NCBI RefSeq assembly: GCF_036170895.1
Contig: NZ_CP108037.1
Coordinates: 1-64,000, forward strand
Direction: 5' to 3'
Origin: Streptomyces erythrochromogenes
GTDB lineage: Bacteria > Actinomycetota > Actinomycetes > Streptomycetales > Streptomycetaceae
DNA length: 64,000 nt
Position numbers and translations under genes: made by a program. This document shows, piece after piece, positions 25,667-34,585 of this stretch (positions within the stretch are counted from its first letter, which is position 1; every line of letters starts with the position of its first letter). The notes under the pieces were generated by a model. That model was not told the origin of the DNA and searched no databases. It saw nothing but the letters and a program-made list of their open reading frames with translations.

Positions 25667-26808
25667 CCGGACTCCTCGCTGAACCCGGAGTCCTCGGGGC
25701 CCTCGTACTGCGGCTCGTCCTCGGGCTCCCACGAGTCTTCGCACGACCTGCACCATGGCGAGGCACCCACGCCCGAGACGTCGATCTGTCGCCCGCAGCC
25801 CTCACAGGGTGCGACCTCCTCGATGATGCGTGGGCAGGCGAAGCAGAAGTAGACGGGCTCCGGTTCGCTGCGCACCCGAACGTCGGTACCGAGCGTCTCC
25901 TGGTCGCACCGGGGGCAGACGTTGGCATCCGACGGCTTGCCGTGCCTGTCCCAAGACGCAGGGACCCAGCGGTCGAGGAGGACATCGAGGCCGAAGACGC
26001 CGGAGCAGAATCGGCAGGTGGAGAAGACTCCCTGGGCGGCCGGCAGGGTCGGAGGAGCCTCGTCCAGGACCAGCGTCACCTTTTCGCAGGCGGGGCACTC
26101 GACGGTGATGTTCTCAAGGCGTTCGTCGCGCAGCTCGCCGCCGATCCGGTTCATCCGCTTCTCAACGTAGGAGTTGATGTTACCCAGCCCCTCGCGGAGG
26201 CTCCCGAGGCTGCGCTTCGTCTCTTGTTGCTCCTCGGGGCCGAGGTAGGGCATCAGCTGGGTGTCGACGAAGCGGATGAGGAAGTCGAGCACCTCGCCAG
26301 CACGCGCCTCGACCGCAAAGGCGTTCTGGGTCAGGCCGAAGTGCTGGAGCTTGTTGCGGTCCTCAGTCAGCTTCTTGAGCGCCTTCCCCTCCTTGTCGGA
26401 GATGGGGACGCCAACGATGTTCCGCAGCCGGGCGACGGCCTGGTCGGGCGTGACGCTCTTGAGCGTGGCCTCGTCCAGCTCCTTGCGGGTGGCGTCGCCG
26501 GGGTGGGTGAAGACGAGGGTCCAGTGCTCGGCGAGCAGGCGGGCCTTGAACAGGATCTCGACCGCGGCCTGGAGGTGGAGGACGGCGTACTTCACGCCCC
26601 GGGGCGTCACCTCGGACTCGGTCTCGTCCAGGTGCTCGACGACGCTGGCCAGGTAGTCGAGCCCGTTGCGGACCGGCGGGAAGTCGAGCTGCGGCGGGGC
26701 CGAGGTCCGCGGCCCGGGCGCCGCCCGCTCCCTCCGCCGGCCCGGGACGCCCCAGACCGCCGTCGCGGCCATGCGCAGCAGTTCGTAATCGTTCGTCAGT
26801 GCAGCCAC
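25663..26808 (-). CDS. HEPN-like domain fused to multiple zinc ribbons
   Basis: A 381-aa protein. The N-terminal half is helical and carries RNKLQH at residues 151-156, matching the RNxxxH motif of HEPN ribonucleases, preceded by a long helix typical of the fold. The C-terminal half has six CxxC pairs (238, 265, 297, 321, 334 and 352), enough for three zinc ribbons. The GTG start follows a poly-G stretch. The last codons overlap the recombinase start. HEPN proteins commonly act as RNA-cutting toxins or defence effectors; that role here is inference. Confidence 0.65.
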   Translation of the reverse strand: MAALTNDYELLRMAATAVWGVPGRRRERAAPGPRTSAPPQLDFPPVRNGLDYLASVVEHLDETESEVTPRGVKYAVLHLQAAVEILFKARLLAEHWTLVFTHPGDATRKELDEATLKSVTPDQAVARLRNIVGVPISDKEGKALKKLTEDRNKLQHFGLTQNAFAVEARAGEVLDFLIRFVDTQLMPYLGPEEQQETKRSLGSLREGLGNINSYVEKRMNRIGGELRDERLENITVECPACEKVTLVLDEAPPTLPAAQGVFSTCRFCSGVFGLDVLLDRWVPASWDRHGKPSDANVCPRCDQETLGTDVRVRSEPEPVYFCFACPRIIEEVAPCEGCGRQIDVSGVGASPWCRSCEDSWEPEDEPQYEGPEDSGFSEESG

Positions 26809-26845
26809 CCCCCCGAACCAACCGACGCCCGTTTCATCCCTGTTG

Positions 26846-26878
26846 TCGCGTCGGATAAGGAGAGCTTATCCGACGCGA
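26846..26878. promoter_or_regulatory. Perfect 14-bp inverted repeat upstream of the HEPN operon
   Basis: TCGCGTCGGATAAG (26846-26859) and its exact complement (26865-26878) are separated by GAGAG. The site begins 38 bp before the GTG start of the HEPN/zinc-ribbon gene, where a promoter would lie. It looks like an operator for autoregulation, or possibly a recombination site of the co-encoded recombinase. Confidence 0.6.
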
Positions 26879-27147
26879 TACCCCTCCGGAGCAGGTTTCT
26901 GGATCATTCGCTATCAATGCGGAGGAAAAGCCGAACCGAGGGCACGGACTCACTCGGCGGCCCGAGAATGGGAGAACTCACGCCGCCCTACACGGCGCGG
27001 GAAGGCACGCATTGCCCTGGAACGGAACACGCCGGACCAGCGACCTCACCCCGCCTGGCGAGCCGGAGGCGGAGTGCCGAACATCCGGATACGACACGCG
27101 TACGAGGAGTACGGCGCGGGTCCGGCTCCTTGCGCGCCGGACTGCCC

Positions 27148-27351
27148 ATGTACGCCGAGATTGTCGCCCTCCTGCGCGCCACCCTCCCCGAATTCCTCGG
27201 CAGCCTCAGCGCCGCCCTCGCCATCACGGCTGGCAGCTGGACCGTGCGCCGGTCCCGGAATTCCAGCCGCAGCGAACCAACGGGAGAGCGGCAAGCCGAC
27301 ACCGACCTCGCCGGCCCGGTCACGCCTCCGGAGGGACACGACGCGCAATAG
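27148..27351 (+). CDS. Tiny membrane protein
   Basis: A 67-aa protein with one hydrophobic segment (about residues 3-29) followed by a basic stretch (VRRSRN) and a charged tail. ATG 27148 is used; no strong Shine-Dalgarno sequence is visible. It resembles in layout the other tiny membrane proteins of this window. Confidence is limited because the gene is short and isolated. Confidence 0.45.
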   Translation: MYAEIVALLRATLPEFLGSLSAALAITAGSWTVRRSRNSSRSEPTGERQADTDLAGPVTPPEGHDAQ

Positions 27352-27488
27352 CCCGGCCACCCGCCTGGCACGACTCGCTGCCGCCACCGACATGAGCCGA
27401 CCGGCACCCCGGCACCGGCACGGTCAGCGCTTCGACAACAACGACGCCAGCAGCAGCGCGAAGCGTCCCCGCCGCAAGCCGGTCACCC

Positions 27489-27716
27489 TTATCGGATGAG
27501 GCTACGGAGAACCGGGGTGCTGGCTCCGGCTCCAGTCAGTCCGGCGATGACGGCGGCGGCAACGGAGGTGCCGGTGAGGAAGGTTAGGCCGCCGATGACG
27601 AGGCCGATCATCAGGGCGGTGAGCAGCACGACGGTGGTGTGCAGGGACAGGAACGGCTGGGCGCCAGATTCGTGCAGTGACGGGGCGGCGGGCTGTGGGT
27701 TCTGTGATGCGGTCAT
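27489..27716 (-). CDS. Tiny two-segment membrane protein
   Basis: A 75-aa protein: a hydrophilic N-terminus, then two hydrophobic segments (about residues 25-50 and 52-68) joined by TGTS, ending in Arg. The ATG at 27716 has no obvious Shine-Dalgarno sequence. It is divergent from the WD40/Abi-like gene at 27947, across 230 bp. This repeats the pattern of a tiny membrane protein facing a large sensor-like gene. Confidence 0.6.
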   Translation of the reverse strand: MTASQNPQPAAPSLHESGAQPFLSLHTTVVLLTALMIGLVIGGLTFLTGTSVAAAVIAGLTGAGASTPVLRSLIR

Positions 27717-27946
27717 GTATCGACTGTGCAACCCCAAGGGCTTTGACCTGGGCATATCGAACAACCCCGGAGAATCCTGATCAGCGAACCAGCATCGCCG
27801 TACAGCTGCTGCACGCGACCGAACGGCCTCTACTCGCTCAACGCTGTTCGGGCATGTTCCGGGAAGTTCAGTCTTGTCCCGCCCCGGGCGTCTAGCGTGG
27901 CTTCCGACGAGCGGTGGGGTTGCAGAGCGGAGCGGGCAGGGGCGGC

Positions 27947-29383
27947 GTGGGCACATACGAGGAGCTGTTGCAGGAGCAGGCGCAGTGCCTGACACGGCTG
28001 AAGGCACAGCGAGGCAACCCGTCGCTGAGGGTGATCGAAGCCCGCGCGAAGAAGCTGTTCGCTGACGAGAAGGTGTCCTTGCCGCCCGCTACGCAGAGCA
28101 CCGCTTTCGGCGGGGGCTATCTGAGCCAGGACAAGCTGATCTGGCTTGTGCGGACTCTGCTGTCGTGGGACAGGTTCGGCAGGGAGTGCGATCCGCCGGC
28201 GTACGGGGAGCCCGTGCTAGACGAGTGGTATGACCGGTGGACGGGTATCGCCACTGCGAAGCAGGCACGCCGCCGGAAGGCCGCAGAACCACCGACTAGC
28301 TCGGGCGTCGAGATCGCGGAGGGCGAGGTACCACTGGCTCCTTCCGCGCCTACACCGGCTGTTGAGGCAGTAACCGGCGACCCGCTCACCGAACCCGCTC
28401 TCCGCGCTCACGCCGTGGCGTTCTCCCCGGACGGCAGTTATCTCGCCACCACCAGCGAGGACGGCACGGTCCGGTTCTGGGACCCGGTCACCCGCCGATC
28501 CATCGGCGCCCCTCTCACCATCGGCCACGGCCAGGCAGTCCCCACCTCCGATCGCGATGGTCCCTTCGACGGTGTGCCGGAGCATCTCCAACTGCCGCTG
28601 CAGGAGTGGGTGGCGTACGCACTGGACTCCGAAAGTCTGGTCGACCACCTCGATGAGGACCGGGCAGAACGCACCATCTGCCTTCGGCTACGCCTAGTCG
28701 CCAAGGTTGATGAAAAGAACCGGGGCGGATCGAAGTACCACCGCGCCTTGACCACAACCGTCGGCACCCAGCTGCTCGACGTGGTCGATGCGGTACTCGC
28801 CTACAAGGCCGAGCGCGGAGTATCCGATCAGGATGACATCCGCCTGCTGACGGACATCCTGGACGCGGCAGGGTCGGCCTACCGCGTGGCCGAGGCAGGG
28901 GACGGTCTGGAACAACGCGTCACCCCTACCGTCCGCGACGCCGTCCGCCAGACGATCACGAGCGCGGCACCAGTTCCCGCCGCCAGGTCGGCCGCCAACC
29001 ACCTGGCAAGTGCGTGGCAGGCGGCGCACGGGCGTAGTCCAGATCCTGTGAGGGCCTACGGCGAGTCCATCAAGGCGGTCGAGGCGGCCGCGCACTCCAT
29101 CATCCAGCCCAACAACGACAAGGCGACCCTCGGCACCATGCTGGGCGAGATCAGGAACGCCCGGCACAAGTTCGCCACGGCCCTGTTCGTCCCTGCTGGC
29201 GGCGGCGCCCCGATCGCGCCGACGGAAGCGATGATGCGGGCGCTGTGGGAGGGGCAGACCTCCCGGCACGGAGCCCAGAGCCAGACCGTGCCCGAGACCC
29301 TGGAAGCGGCCCGGGCCGGAGTCCACCTTGCTGCGACGCTGGTTCAGTGGTTCGTCTCCGGCGCCGTCGTCCGCACGCCCTGA
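27947..29383 (+). CDS. Chimeric protein: helical N-domain, single WD40 blade, Abi-like C-domain
   Basis: A 478-aa protein. Residues 1-90 form a helical domain seen at the start of some Streptomyces NACHT/WD40 proteins. Residues about 155-190 are one isolated WD40 unit (AFSPDGSYLATTSEDGTVRFWDP), too little for a propeller. The last 280 residues are helical, with EIRNARHKFATAL and a C-terminal hydrophobic helix, resembling abortive-infection C-terminal (HEPN-related) domains. GTG 27947 has AGGGG upstream. The lone WD40 blade suggests gene fusion after deletion of a larger sensor. Confidence 0.55.
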   Translation: MGTYEELLQEQAQCLTRLKAQRGNPSLRVIEARAKKLFADEKVSLPPATQSTAFGGGYLSQDKLIWLVRTLLSWDRFGRECDPPAYGEPVLDEWYDRWTGIATAKQARRRKAAEPPTSSGVEIAEGEVPLAPSAPTPAVEAVTGDPLTEPALRAHAVAFSPDGSYLATTSEDGTVRFWDPVTRRSIGAPLTIGHGQAVPTSDRDGPFDGVPEHLQLPLQEWVAYALDSESLVDHLDEDRAERTICLRLRLVAKVDEKNRGGSKYHRALTTTVGTQLLDVVDAVLAYKAERGVSDQDDIRLLTDILDAAGSAYRVAEAGDGLEQRVTPTVRDAVRQTITSAAPVPAARSAANHLASAWQAAHGRSPDPVRAYGESIKAVEAAAHSIIQPNNDKATLGTMLGEIRNARHKFATALFVPAGGGAPIAPTEAMMRALWEGQTSRHGAQSQTVPETLEAARAGVHLAATLVQWFVSGAVVRTP

Positions 29384-29575
29384 ACCGAAACGCGGCGGCC
29401 CTGACCTTGCGGCCCGACGCGCCGCGACACCAGGCTCCGGAACCGGGGGAGGACGCTGCTGGGCGGCGGGGCGGGATGGAGGCCAGCGGCCGCCTGCGCA
29501 CGCGCGGTAGAGCCCGTTGGGAACGCCCGCGCTCCATCGTCCGCTTCCGCGGGACAGCGGCCGCAGCAGCAACCT

Positions 29576-31186
29576 CTACTTGGTACCGAAGTGGGGCGCG
29601 GTCCAGGGGAACAGGTCGAAGAGCAGCAGAACCGACCAGGTCAGGTAGATGACAGCAGCCACGATGGCTGCTGGTTTGGCCGGGACCTTCATCAACCTCA
29701 GCCCCCCGTACATCGGTGCGAGGCAGAACGCGATGGCCACAACCGGGTCGGCCCACCCTGCTCCGCTGTCTCGTCTGGCTGCTACGTCCTGGCCGATCAA
29801 GTACGTCCAGAAGGCGAGTGCCACCACGGCCAGGCCCCCGCTCAGCCGGAGAGCGAGCAGCACCTCCGCGCGAGATTCTGCGGTGCCGACCAGCCATGAA
29901 GGGGGCCGGCTCAGGGTGCCGACGCGTGTCCGGGTGACACCGTTGGTACCCGCGCCCTTCGGCTGCGAGCTGCGGCTCGTGGCCTCACGAGCGGCTGTGG
30001 TGGGCGCCGCCGAGTCCACCACTTCCACCAGCCCGAGCCAGAGGGCCGCCCGGGTGCCCCACCACAGGTTCCGGGTCGCCGGGGCCGCACGTGCTGCGTC
30101 CACGGCTGCGTCTCCAGGAACCGATCGCAGGGCAGGCGACTGTGGTGCTCGCGTCGGAAAGTCCGCGGCCGTCCGCTCCGCGTCAGTGCTGGTGAGAGGC
30201 TTGTCCAACACCATTTTGGACACGAGTTGGACGGTTTCAGGGGAGTCGGGGACAGCTGGGGCGGCCTCGTCGCGGCCGGTGGGGTGCTCCGTGGTCTGCG
30301 AGACGGCCTGCTCGGTGTTGGACAGGGATTGGACAGGGTTCTCGGCGACAGGGAGTTGCTGTGGTGCGGCGTCGTCGGGGCTCGTGGGGGTGGGCTGGAG
30401 GTCTTCCTCGATGAGTGCCTCGTCGTGCAGGCCTTCGGCGGTGATGTGCTCCAGGCGCGCTTCGAAGCCGGAGTCGTCCACCGCCTCGGCGGTCTCGGTG
30501 CGGACTGGTTCGAGGGAGCCGGGGGCGACGACCACGAGGTCCTGGGCCTCGCGTTCCAGCCGGCTGATCTCCTCCTGCGCGACCAGGGCTTCGGCCATCC
30601 AGAACTCCTGCTGCTCCTCCGCCGTCATCCGGCGGGTGCGGGCCCCTTCCTGCTGGACGTGGACCCGGCTGAGGCGTTCCTTGGCCTGGCCGAGCTGTCG
30701 TTCCACCCGGGCCTGCTCGCGTTCTCCGCCGAGCTTCAGCTGGAGCTCGGCGTTCTCCAGCCGGCTCTGGGTGTAGGCGAGCATGGGCCGCAGCTCGGCG
30801 AGGTGCTTCTCCGCGTTCGCCGCGAGCGCCTGGTATTTGATGACCTGCTGGAGTGCGTCGTCGCGCCGCTGGTGCTGGCGCACCAGCTCACCGCCGCCCG
30901 GTGTCCGGCCGGTGTGGCGTTCGGCGGCGGCCGCGTTCCACAGCTCGAGCGCCTGGACCGAAGCGGCGCTGCGGCTGGTGCCGGGTGAGGTGAAGGCCTC
31001 CACCAGCTTCCCGAGCAGGGGCTTGGGGATGAGCTGCGCGCCGTTGAGGTAGTTGCCCCAGCTGGAGCTGCTCCTGCCGAACCGGTCGGCCAGGTCCCGC
31101 ACCGTTGTACCCCGGGTCAACGCCACCACGTACAGGGCGAGCCGGCCGGCCGCCGTCTCCTCGTCGATCTCACGTTGCGGGGACAC
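29576..31186 (-). CDS. HTH / coiled-coil / C-terminal membrane protein (module A)
   Basis: A 536-aa protein. An XRE-like helix-turn-helix (TTVRDLADRFGRSSSSWGNY, about residues 24-45) is followed by a long coiled coil (about 90-230), an acidic Pro/Thr-rich linker and three membrane segments in the last 120 residues. GTG 31186 has AGAGGGG upstream. The same order recurs in the proteins at 35021 and 37967. The layout suggests a membrane-tethered DNA-binding or signal protein. It is divergent from a 50-aa membrane protein at 31346. Confidence 0.65.
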   Translation of the reverse strand: MSPQREIDEETAAGRLALYVVALTRGTTVRDLADRFGRSSSSWGNYLNGAQLIPKPLLGKLVEAFTSPGTSRSAASVQALELWNAAAAERHTGRTPGGGELVRQHQRRDDALQQVIKYQALAANAEKHLAELRPMLAYTQSRLENAELQLKLGGEREQARVERQLGQAKERLSRVHVQQEGARTRRMTAEEQQEFWMAEALVAQEEISRLEREAQDLVVVAPGSLEPVRTETAEAVDDSGFEARLEHITAEGLHDEALIEEDLQPTPTSPDDAAPQQLPVAENPVQSLSNTEQAVSQTTEHPTGRDEAAPAVPDSPETVQLVSKMVLDKPLTSTDAERTAADFPTRAPQSPALRSVPGDAAVDAARAAPATRNLWWGTRAALWLGLVEVVDSAAPTTAAREATSRSSQPKGAGTNGVTRTRVGTLSRPPSWLVGTAESRAEVLLALRLSGGLAVVALAFWTYLIGQDVAARRDSGAGWADPVVAIAFCLAPMYGGLRLMKVPAKPAAIVAAVIYLTWSVLLLFDLFPWTAPHFGTK

Positions 31187-31293
31187 CGCGCCCCTCTCCC
31201 ACCCTGCCGTCCAACCCTGACCATCCGTTGACCACGCCCGAACCCCCTCCCACCAGGCACAACGCCTTCTCCTCACCCCCTGGACAGTCCCGG

Positions 31294-31317
31294 TGCGGTG
31301 AATCTCTCCTCACCGCA
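31294..31317. promoter_or_regulatory. Inverted repeat between module A genes
   Basis: TGCGGTGA (31294-31301) and TCACCGCA (31310-31317) form an 8-bp perfect inverted repeat with an 8-nt spacer, 28 bp before the ATG of the small membrane gene and inside the divergent promoter region. It is a candidate operator for the HTH domain of the 29576-31186 protein. Confidence 0.4.
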
Positions 31318-31345
31318 ACCGGCTCTGCCACCAGGGGAGAACGCC

Positions 31346-31498
31346 ATGAGCCTGTCCACGCTGTACGCATTCCTCGGCCACGACCTCCTCGGCGACGTCG
31401 TCGCCGCGGTCCTCGTCGCCGGGACCGGATACCTAGCCAAGAAGATCCGGAGCAAGGCCCGCAACCGGAACGACGGAACTGACCAGCCCCGCTCGTAA
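31346..31498 (+). CDS. Tiny membrane protein (module A partner)
   Basis: A 50-aa protein with one membrane helix (about residues 8-30) and a basic tail (KKIRSKARNRND). AGGGGAG lies 7 nt before the ATG, a strong ribosome site for so short a gene. It is divergent from the HTH/coiled-coil/membrane gene. The basic amphipathic tail would be compatible with a membrane-active peptide, but this is speculation. Confidence 0.6.
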   Translation: MSLSTLYAFLGHDLLGDVVAAVLVAGTGYLAKKIRSKARNRNDGTDQPRS

Positions 31499-31713
31499 CC
31501 GGAGCACCCCCGCCTGCTGAGTCCGCGACGTCACGCCGCCCGGGGACGCCTTCGAGCGTTCCGGGCGGCGGTTCGACTGCCACGTCCCATCGGGCCCGAC
31601 GGGAGAAGACGGTCCACGGCCGCCCAACCAGGCGCTGCTGCGGGGTTGCCACTCTCCCGGGTGAACGTGAGGGGCCCGGGGGGAGAAGTGGGGGGTGCGC
31701 GTCGTCTGGGGGG

Positions 31714-31738
31714 CGAGGACGCGGGGTCCGCGTCCTCG
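31714..31738. terminator. 11-bp hairpin with 3-nt loop
   Basis: CGAGGACGCGG (31714-31724) and its complement (31728-31738) form a very stable hairpin 215 bp after the small membrane gene and 13 bp before the possible leader ORF at 31752. It may be a terminator or part of the leader of the sigma-factor operon. The remaining 31499-31713 shows no gene. Confidence 0.5.
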
Positions 31739-31751
31739 TGTCCCACAGATC

Positions 31752-32012
31752 ATGGAGATCCACGAGATGACGCTGTCGGAGTCGACCGGGTATGCCCCGG
31801 CCGTCGTGAGCGCGGTGCCCGCGCTGGGCAGGGTGATGCGTCCGAGCCGGCGAGGGGCCGGTCGCCGAAAGTCCCCTGGGGCGGATGCCGCTGAGGATCT
31901 GGGTGGCGACACCGTCTCGGCCCGCACTCTCGGTGCGGGCACGGCCGCGGCCATCGCGGTGGTGCCGGGTGCGGCCGGCACCGGTCCGGGCGGGGAGCGG
32001 GGCCCGTGGTAG
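31752..32012 (+). CDS. Possible small ORF leading the sigma-factor operon
   Basis: An 86-codon frame that overlaps the sigma-factor start by 7 bp. The translated sequence is Ala/Gly/Val-rich without a recognisable domain. A second ATG at 31767 has GGAGATC upstream. Overlap with the next gene and same-strand order argue for a real gene; lack of any motif argues against. Confidence 0.35.
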   Translation: MEIHEMTLSESTGYAPAVVSAVPALGRVMRPSRRGAGRRKSPGADAAEDLGGDTVSARTLGAGTAAAIAVVPGAAGTGPGGERGPW

Positions 32013-32617
32013 GCGAGCAGGCCTCGGAGGAGGTGGTGGTGCTGGCCGTGGACGTCGCGCAGCGGCTGTACGAGGCATACGCGTCGTTCATGGAGACGGA
32101 GCCCTACGAGCTGCGTCGGGAATTTCGGACGCTGCCGCTGGCGACGTGTCAGGACGTGGCGCAGGAGGCGTATCTGAAGGTGGGCCGTGCCGCCGCGGAG
32201 GGGAAGCTGGACGCGGACACGGACGTGATGGCGTACCTGCACAAGGCCGCGCGCAACCTGGCGGTGGACAAGTACCGCCGGCAGAAGCGGTTGCGGCGGC
32301 ACAGCGTACTGATGGGCGGGGACGCGCTGGACGTGCTCCCTGCGCGGCGGACGCTGGCGCAGGAGGACCGCGAGGTTCTGCAGGAGGTCGTGATCCCGCA
32401 GATTCGGAGCATGCGCGACAGCCAGCGCCGGCGGGTGGTGGAGCTGCAGAGCCGCGGGCTGAGCGATCGCGAGATCGCGCTCCTGATGGAGATATCGGTG
32501 GAGCGGCTTCACAACCTGCGGAACAAGGCCGTCACGCATCTAAGGGGCAAGCTCGCTGGGCATATTCGGGACGAGTACCGCAAAACGAAGAAGAGCAGCG
32601 GGGAGAAGGACAGGTGA
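32006..32617 (+). CDS. ECF-type sigma-70 family factor
   Basis: A 203-aa protein with sigma region 2 (CQDVAQEAYLKV, AYLHKAARNLAVDKYRRQKR, about residues 40-95) and region 4 (LSDREIALLMEISVERLHNL, about 152-172). The length and two-domain layout fit ECF sigma factors. No anti-sigma gene is adjacent; instead its TGA overlaps the GTG of a Sel1/IclR fusion protein, which may be its regulator or partner. GTG 32006 overlaps the end of the preceding small ORF. Confidence 0.8.
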   Translation: MVGEQASEEVVVLAVDVAQRLYEAYASFMETEPYELRREFRTLPLATCQDVAQEAYLKVGRAAAEGKLDADTDVMAYLHKAARNLAVDKYRRQKRLRRHSVLMGGDALDVLPARRTLAQEDREVLQEVVIPQIRSMRDSQRRRVVELQSRGLSDREIALLMEISVERLHNLRNKAVTHLRGKLAGHIRDEYRKTKKSSGEKDR

Positions 32618-34284
32618 CGGATGTGAGCAGGTACGAAGGCCCCTCCGGCGGGGCCCAGGGCCCGGATCCGGTGGTCCCGGCCGGGCTCGCGGACCTGCTG
32701 GACCAACTCGCCGGGCCAAAGGACGTCTGGGATCGGCCCGACGGTGACTTCGGGCCGCTGGACGGCTCGTACGGGCTGAGCCAGGAGGAACGAGAGCACG
32801 CCAACTCGATGTACCGGGTCGGCTCGAAGGCTCTCGTCCGCGGCGACCTGCTGCGGGCGGCGAACTGGCTGGGCTCGGCGGCCGAAGCCGGGCACCCCGG
32901 GGCGATGTTCCGCATGGCCGCGCTGACCGGGCGCGCCGGCGGAGCGGTGGACGATGTGCGGTTCCTGGTCGCGGAGGCGGCCCGACACGGGCACGTGGAT
33001 GCCGAGCGGCTGCTGGCCGGGACGGTCGGGCGCAGGATCAGCGGCACGTGGACGATGCAGGACCCGGAGTTTTTCGACGAAGTCCGGATCGGGTTGGGCA
33101 AGCCGCTCGTCCTGCACACCGGCCACGGCGACGAGAACCCCGGCGGTGCGGGCGGGAGTCCGAGCCGGGCGGACGGTCCGCGGCTCGTCCTGCTGCCCCA
33201 GACCCGCGTCGAGCAGCCCGGCCCGCGGCGTGTGCCCAGGGGCCCGGCCCGACTCAGGCCGGTCCCGGCAAGCAGCACCGCCCGCACGGCGGCCGCCCAG
33301 GCGCCGATCGCGCAGCCCGACTCGGCAGAACTGGGCAGGCCGGACGCTGCCACGCCGCCCACGCACCGGGAGGCGGAAGCGCGCGACGGGGGCGACGGGG
33401 CCTGGGCGGTGGGAGTGCTGCGGCCGGCGGCGCTGACGGAGATGTCCAGGAGCTGTCTCGTGCCCGCCGACACCGCGCAGCAGTGGAAGGCCGCCGTCCG
33501 TGCGCTGGACCTGCTACTCCACATCGAGGCGCAGGGCATCGCCAGCCGGACGCTCCGGCGCCGGGCGCAGCTGTCGGCAGCCGCGCTCGACTTACTGCTG
33601 GGGCTGCTGCGCAGCCAGCAGTTGGTCACCACCGTCTCCGGCGTCCACTTCCCCGGCCCCGTCCTGGCCATGGCCCGCCGCGGCGACCCGCCAGAACGGT
33701 TCGTCCAGCAGTCCCTGGACCGGCTGCGCGACCTGACCCGGGCGGCGATCTACATCAGCGCCTATGCCGGCGGGCAAGTCGTCGTGCCGCACTACTCCGA
33801 AGGGCCGCTGGCACCCGGGGTGCAGCAGTGGGTGGACTTCCGCGACACCGCGCACGCCAGCGCCAATGGCAAGGCACTGCTGTCCCAGCTCACCTTCGAA
33901 GGGCGGATGGACCACCTGACCCGACACCAGCAGATCAAGCTCACCGACCACACCATCACCACCTCCCGCGAGCTGTTCGACGCCCTCGACGGCGGCGGCC
34001 CCCACGCCGCGCAGTACGACTACCGCGAGTACTCCCGGCGCAACGTGTGCGTCGCCTACTCCGTCGGCACCCCCGGCAAGGCCACCTGCGTGGCCCTGTC
34101 CCTGCCCTCCGGCGAGGAACACCGCCTCCGGCAGGCCGCACGAGTCCTGCGGGCCCACTCCGCCGGACTCCTTGTGTCCCTGCTGCTCGCCGAACAGGCC
34201 AGCAGCCGCCCTCCCCTGTCCCTGCCGGGCCACGCGCCTCTGGAAGGAGTCGGCGCGCAGGTCCGCCTCCCAGCCCGCCGCTAA
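32614..34284 (+). CDS. Sel1-like domain fused to IclR-type regulator
   Basis: A 556-aa protein. The N-terminal part (about residues 50-140) has Sel1/TPR-like helices (GDLLRAANWLGSAAEAGHPG). A Pro/Ala linker of about 100 residues follows. The C-terminal 270 residues are IclR-like: a winged HTH (about 290-345) then an effector domain with AHASANGKALLSQL and LTDHTITTSRELFDAL, matching IclR ligand-domain signatures. GTG 32614 overlaps the sigma TGA. Coupling a sigma factor to such a fusion is unusual. Confidence 0.65.
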   Translation: MTDVSRYEGPSGGAQGPDPVVPAGLADLLDQLAGPKDVWDRPDGDFGPLDGSYGLSQEEREHANSMYRVGSKALVRGDLLRAANWLGSAAEAGHPGAMFRMAALTGRAGGAVDDVRFLVAEAARHGHVDAERLLAGTVGRRISGTWTMQDPEFFDEVRIGLGKPLVLHTGHGDENPGGAGGSPSRADGPRLVLLPQTRVEQPGPRRVPRGPARLRPVPASSTARTAAAQAPIAQPDSAELGRPDAATPPTHREAEARDGGDGAWAVGVLRPAALTEMSRSCLVPADTAQQWKAAVRALDLLLHIEAQGIASRTLRRRAQLSAAALDLLLGLLRSQQLVTTVSGVHFPGPVLAMARRGDPPERFVQQSLDRLRDLTRAAIYISAYAGGQVVVPHYSEGPLAPGVQQWVDFRDTAHASANGKALLSQLTFEGRMDHLTRHQQIKLTDHTITTSRELFDALDGGGPHAAQYDYREYSRRNVCVAYSVGTPGKATCVALSLPSGEEHRLRQAARVLRAHSAGLLVSLLLAEQASSRPPLSLPGHAPLEGVGAQVRLPARR

Positions 34285-34295
34285 AGCGGCAGGCC

Positions 34296-34338
34296 GGGGG
34301 TGGGCGGGCACCCCTTTCTCCAGTGCCCGCCCACCCCC
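34296..34338 (+). terminator. 15-bp hairpin terminator after the sigma/IclR operon
   Basis: GGGGGTGGGCGGGCA (34296-34310) pairs perfectly with 34324-34338 around a 13-nt loop, 11 bp after the stop codon at 34284. It is a strong terminator. The next 247 bp to the small membrane gene hold no other gene. Confidence 0.75.
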
Positions 34339-34585
34339 AGCACACCGCCGCCACGGCCGGCCTCTGCCGAGGCGACGGCAGAGCACAGTGCCGCCCAGCA
34401 GCCCGCTTCGACGCACCCGGCAACCGCCGCTCCAAGCGCCGAGCTGCGGCGTCATGCCCGAGCAGCCTCTCCACGCCCGCGCGCACGGGACCGTCAGCGT
34501 GCCCTCCGGACGCCCGGAACCCACAAGAGCCGCGCCTGCTCACCCACCAGATCCACTCCCAACGAACACCCCTGCGAGGTACAGC

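Noticed and set aside
24311..25852. 513-codon plus-strand open frame
   Set aside because: Antisense to the intact tyrosine recombinase; Gly/Val/Asp-rich composition is typical of antisense frames in high-GC DNA.
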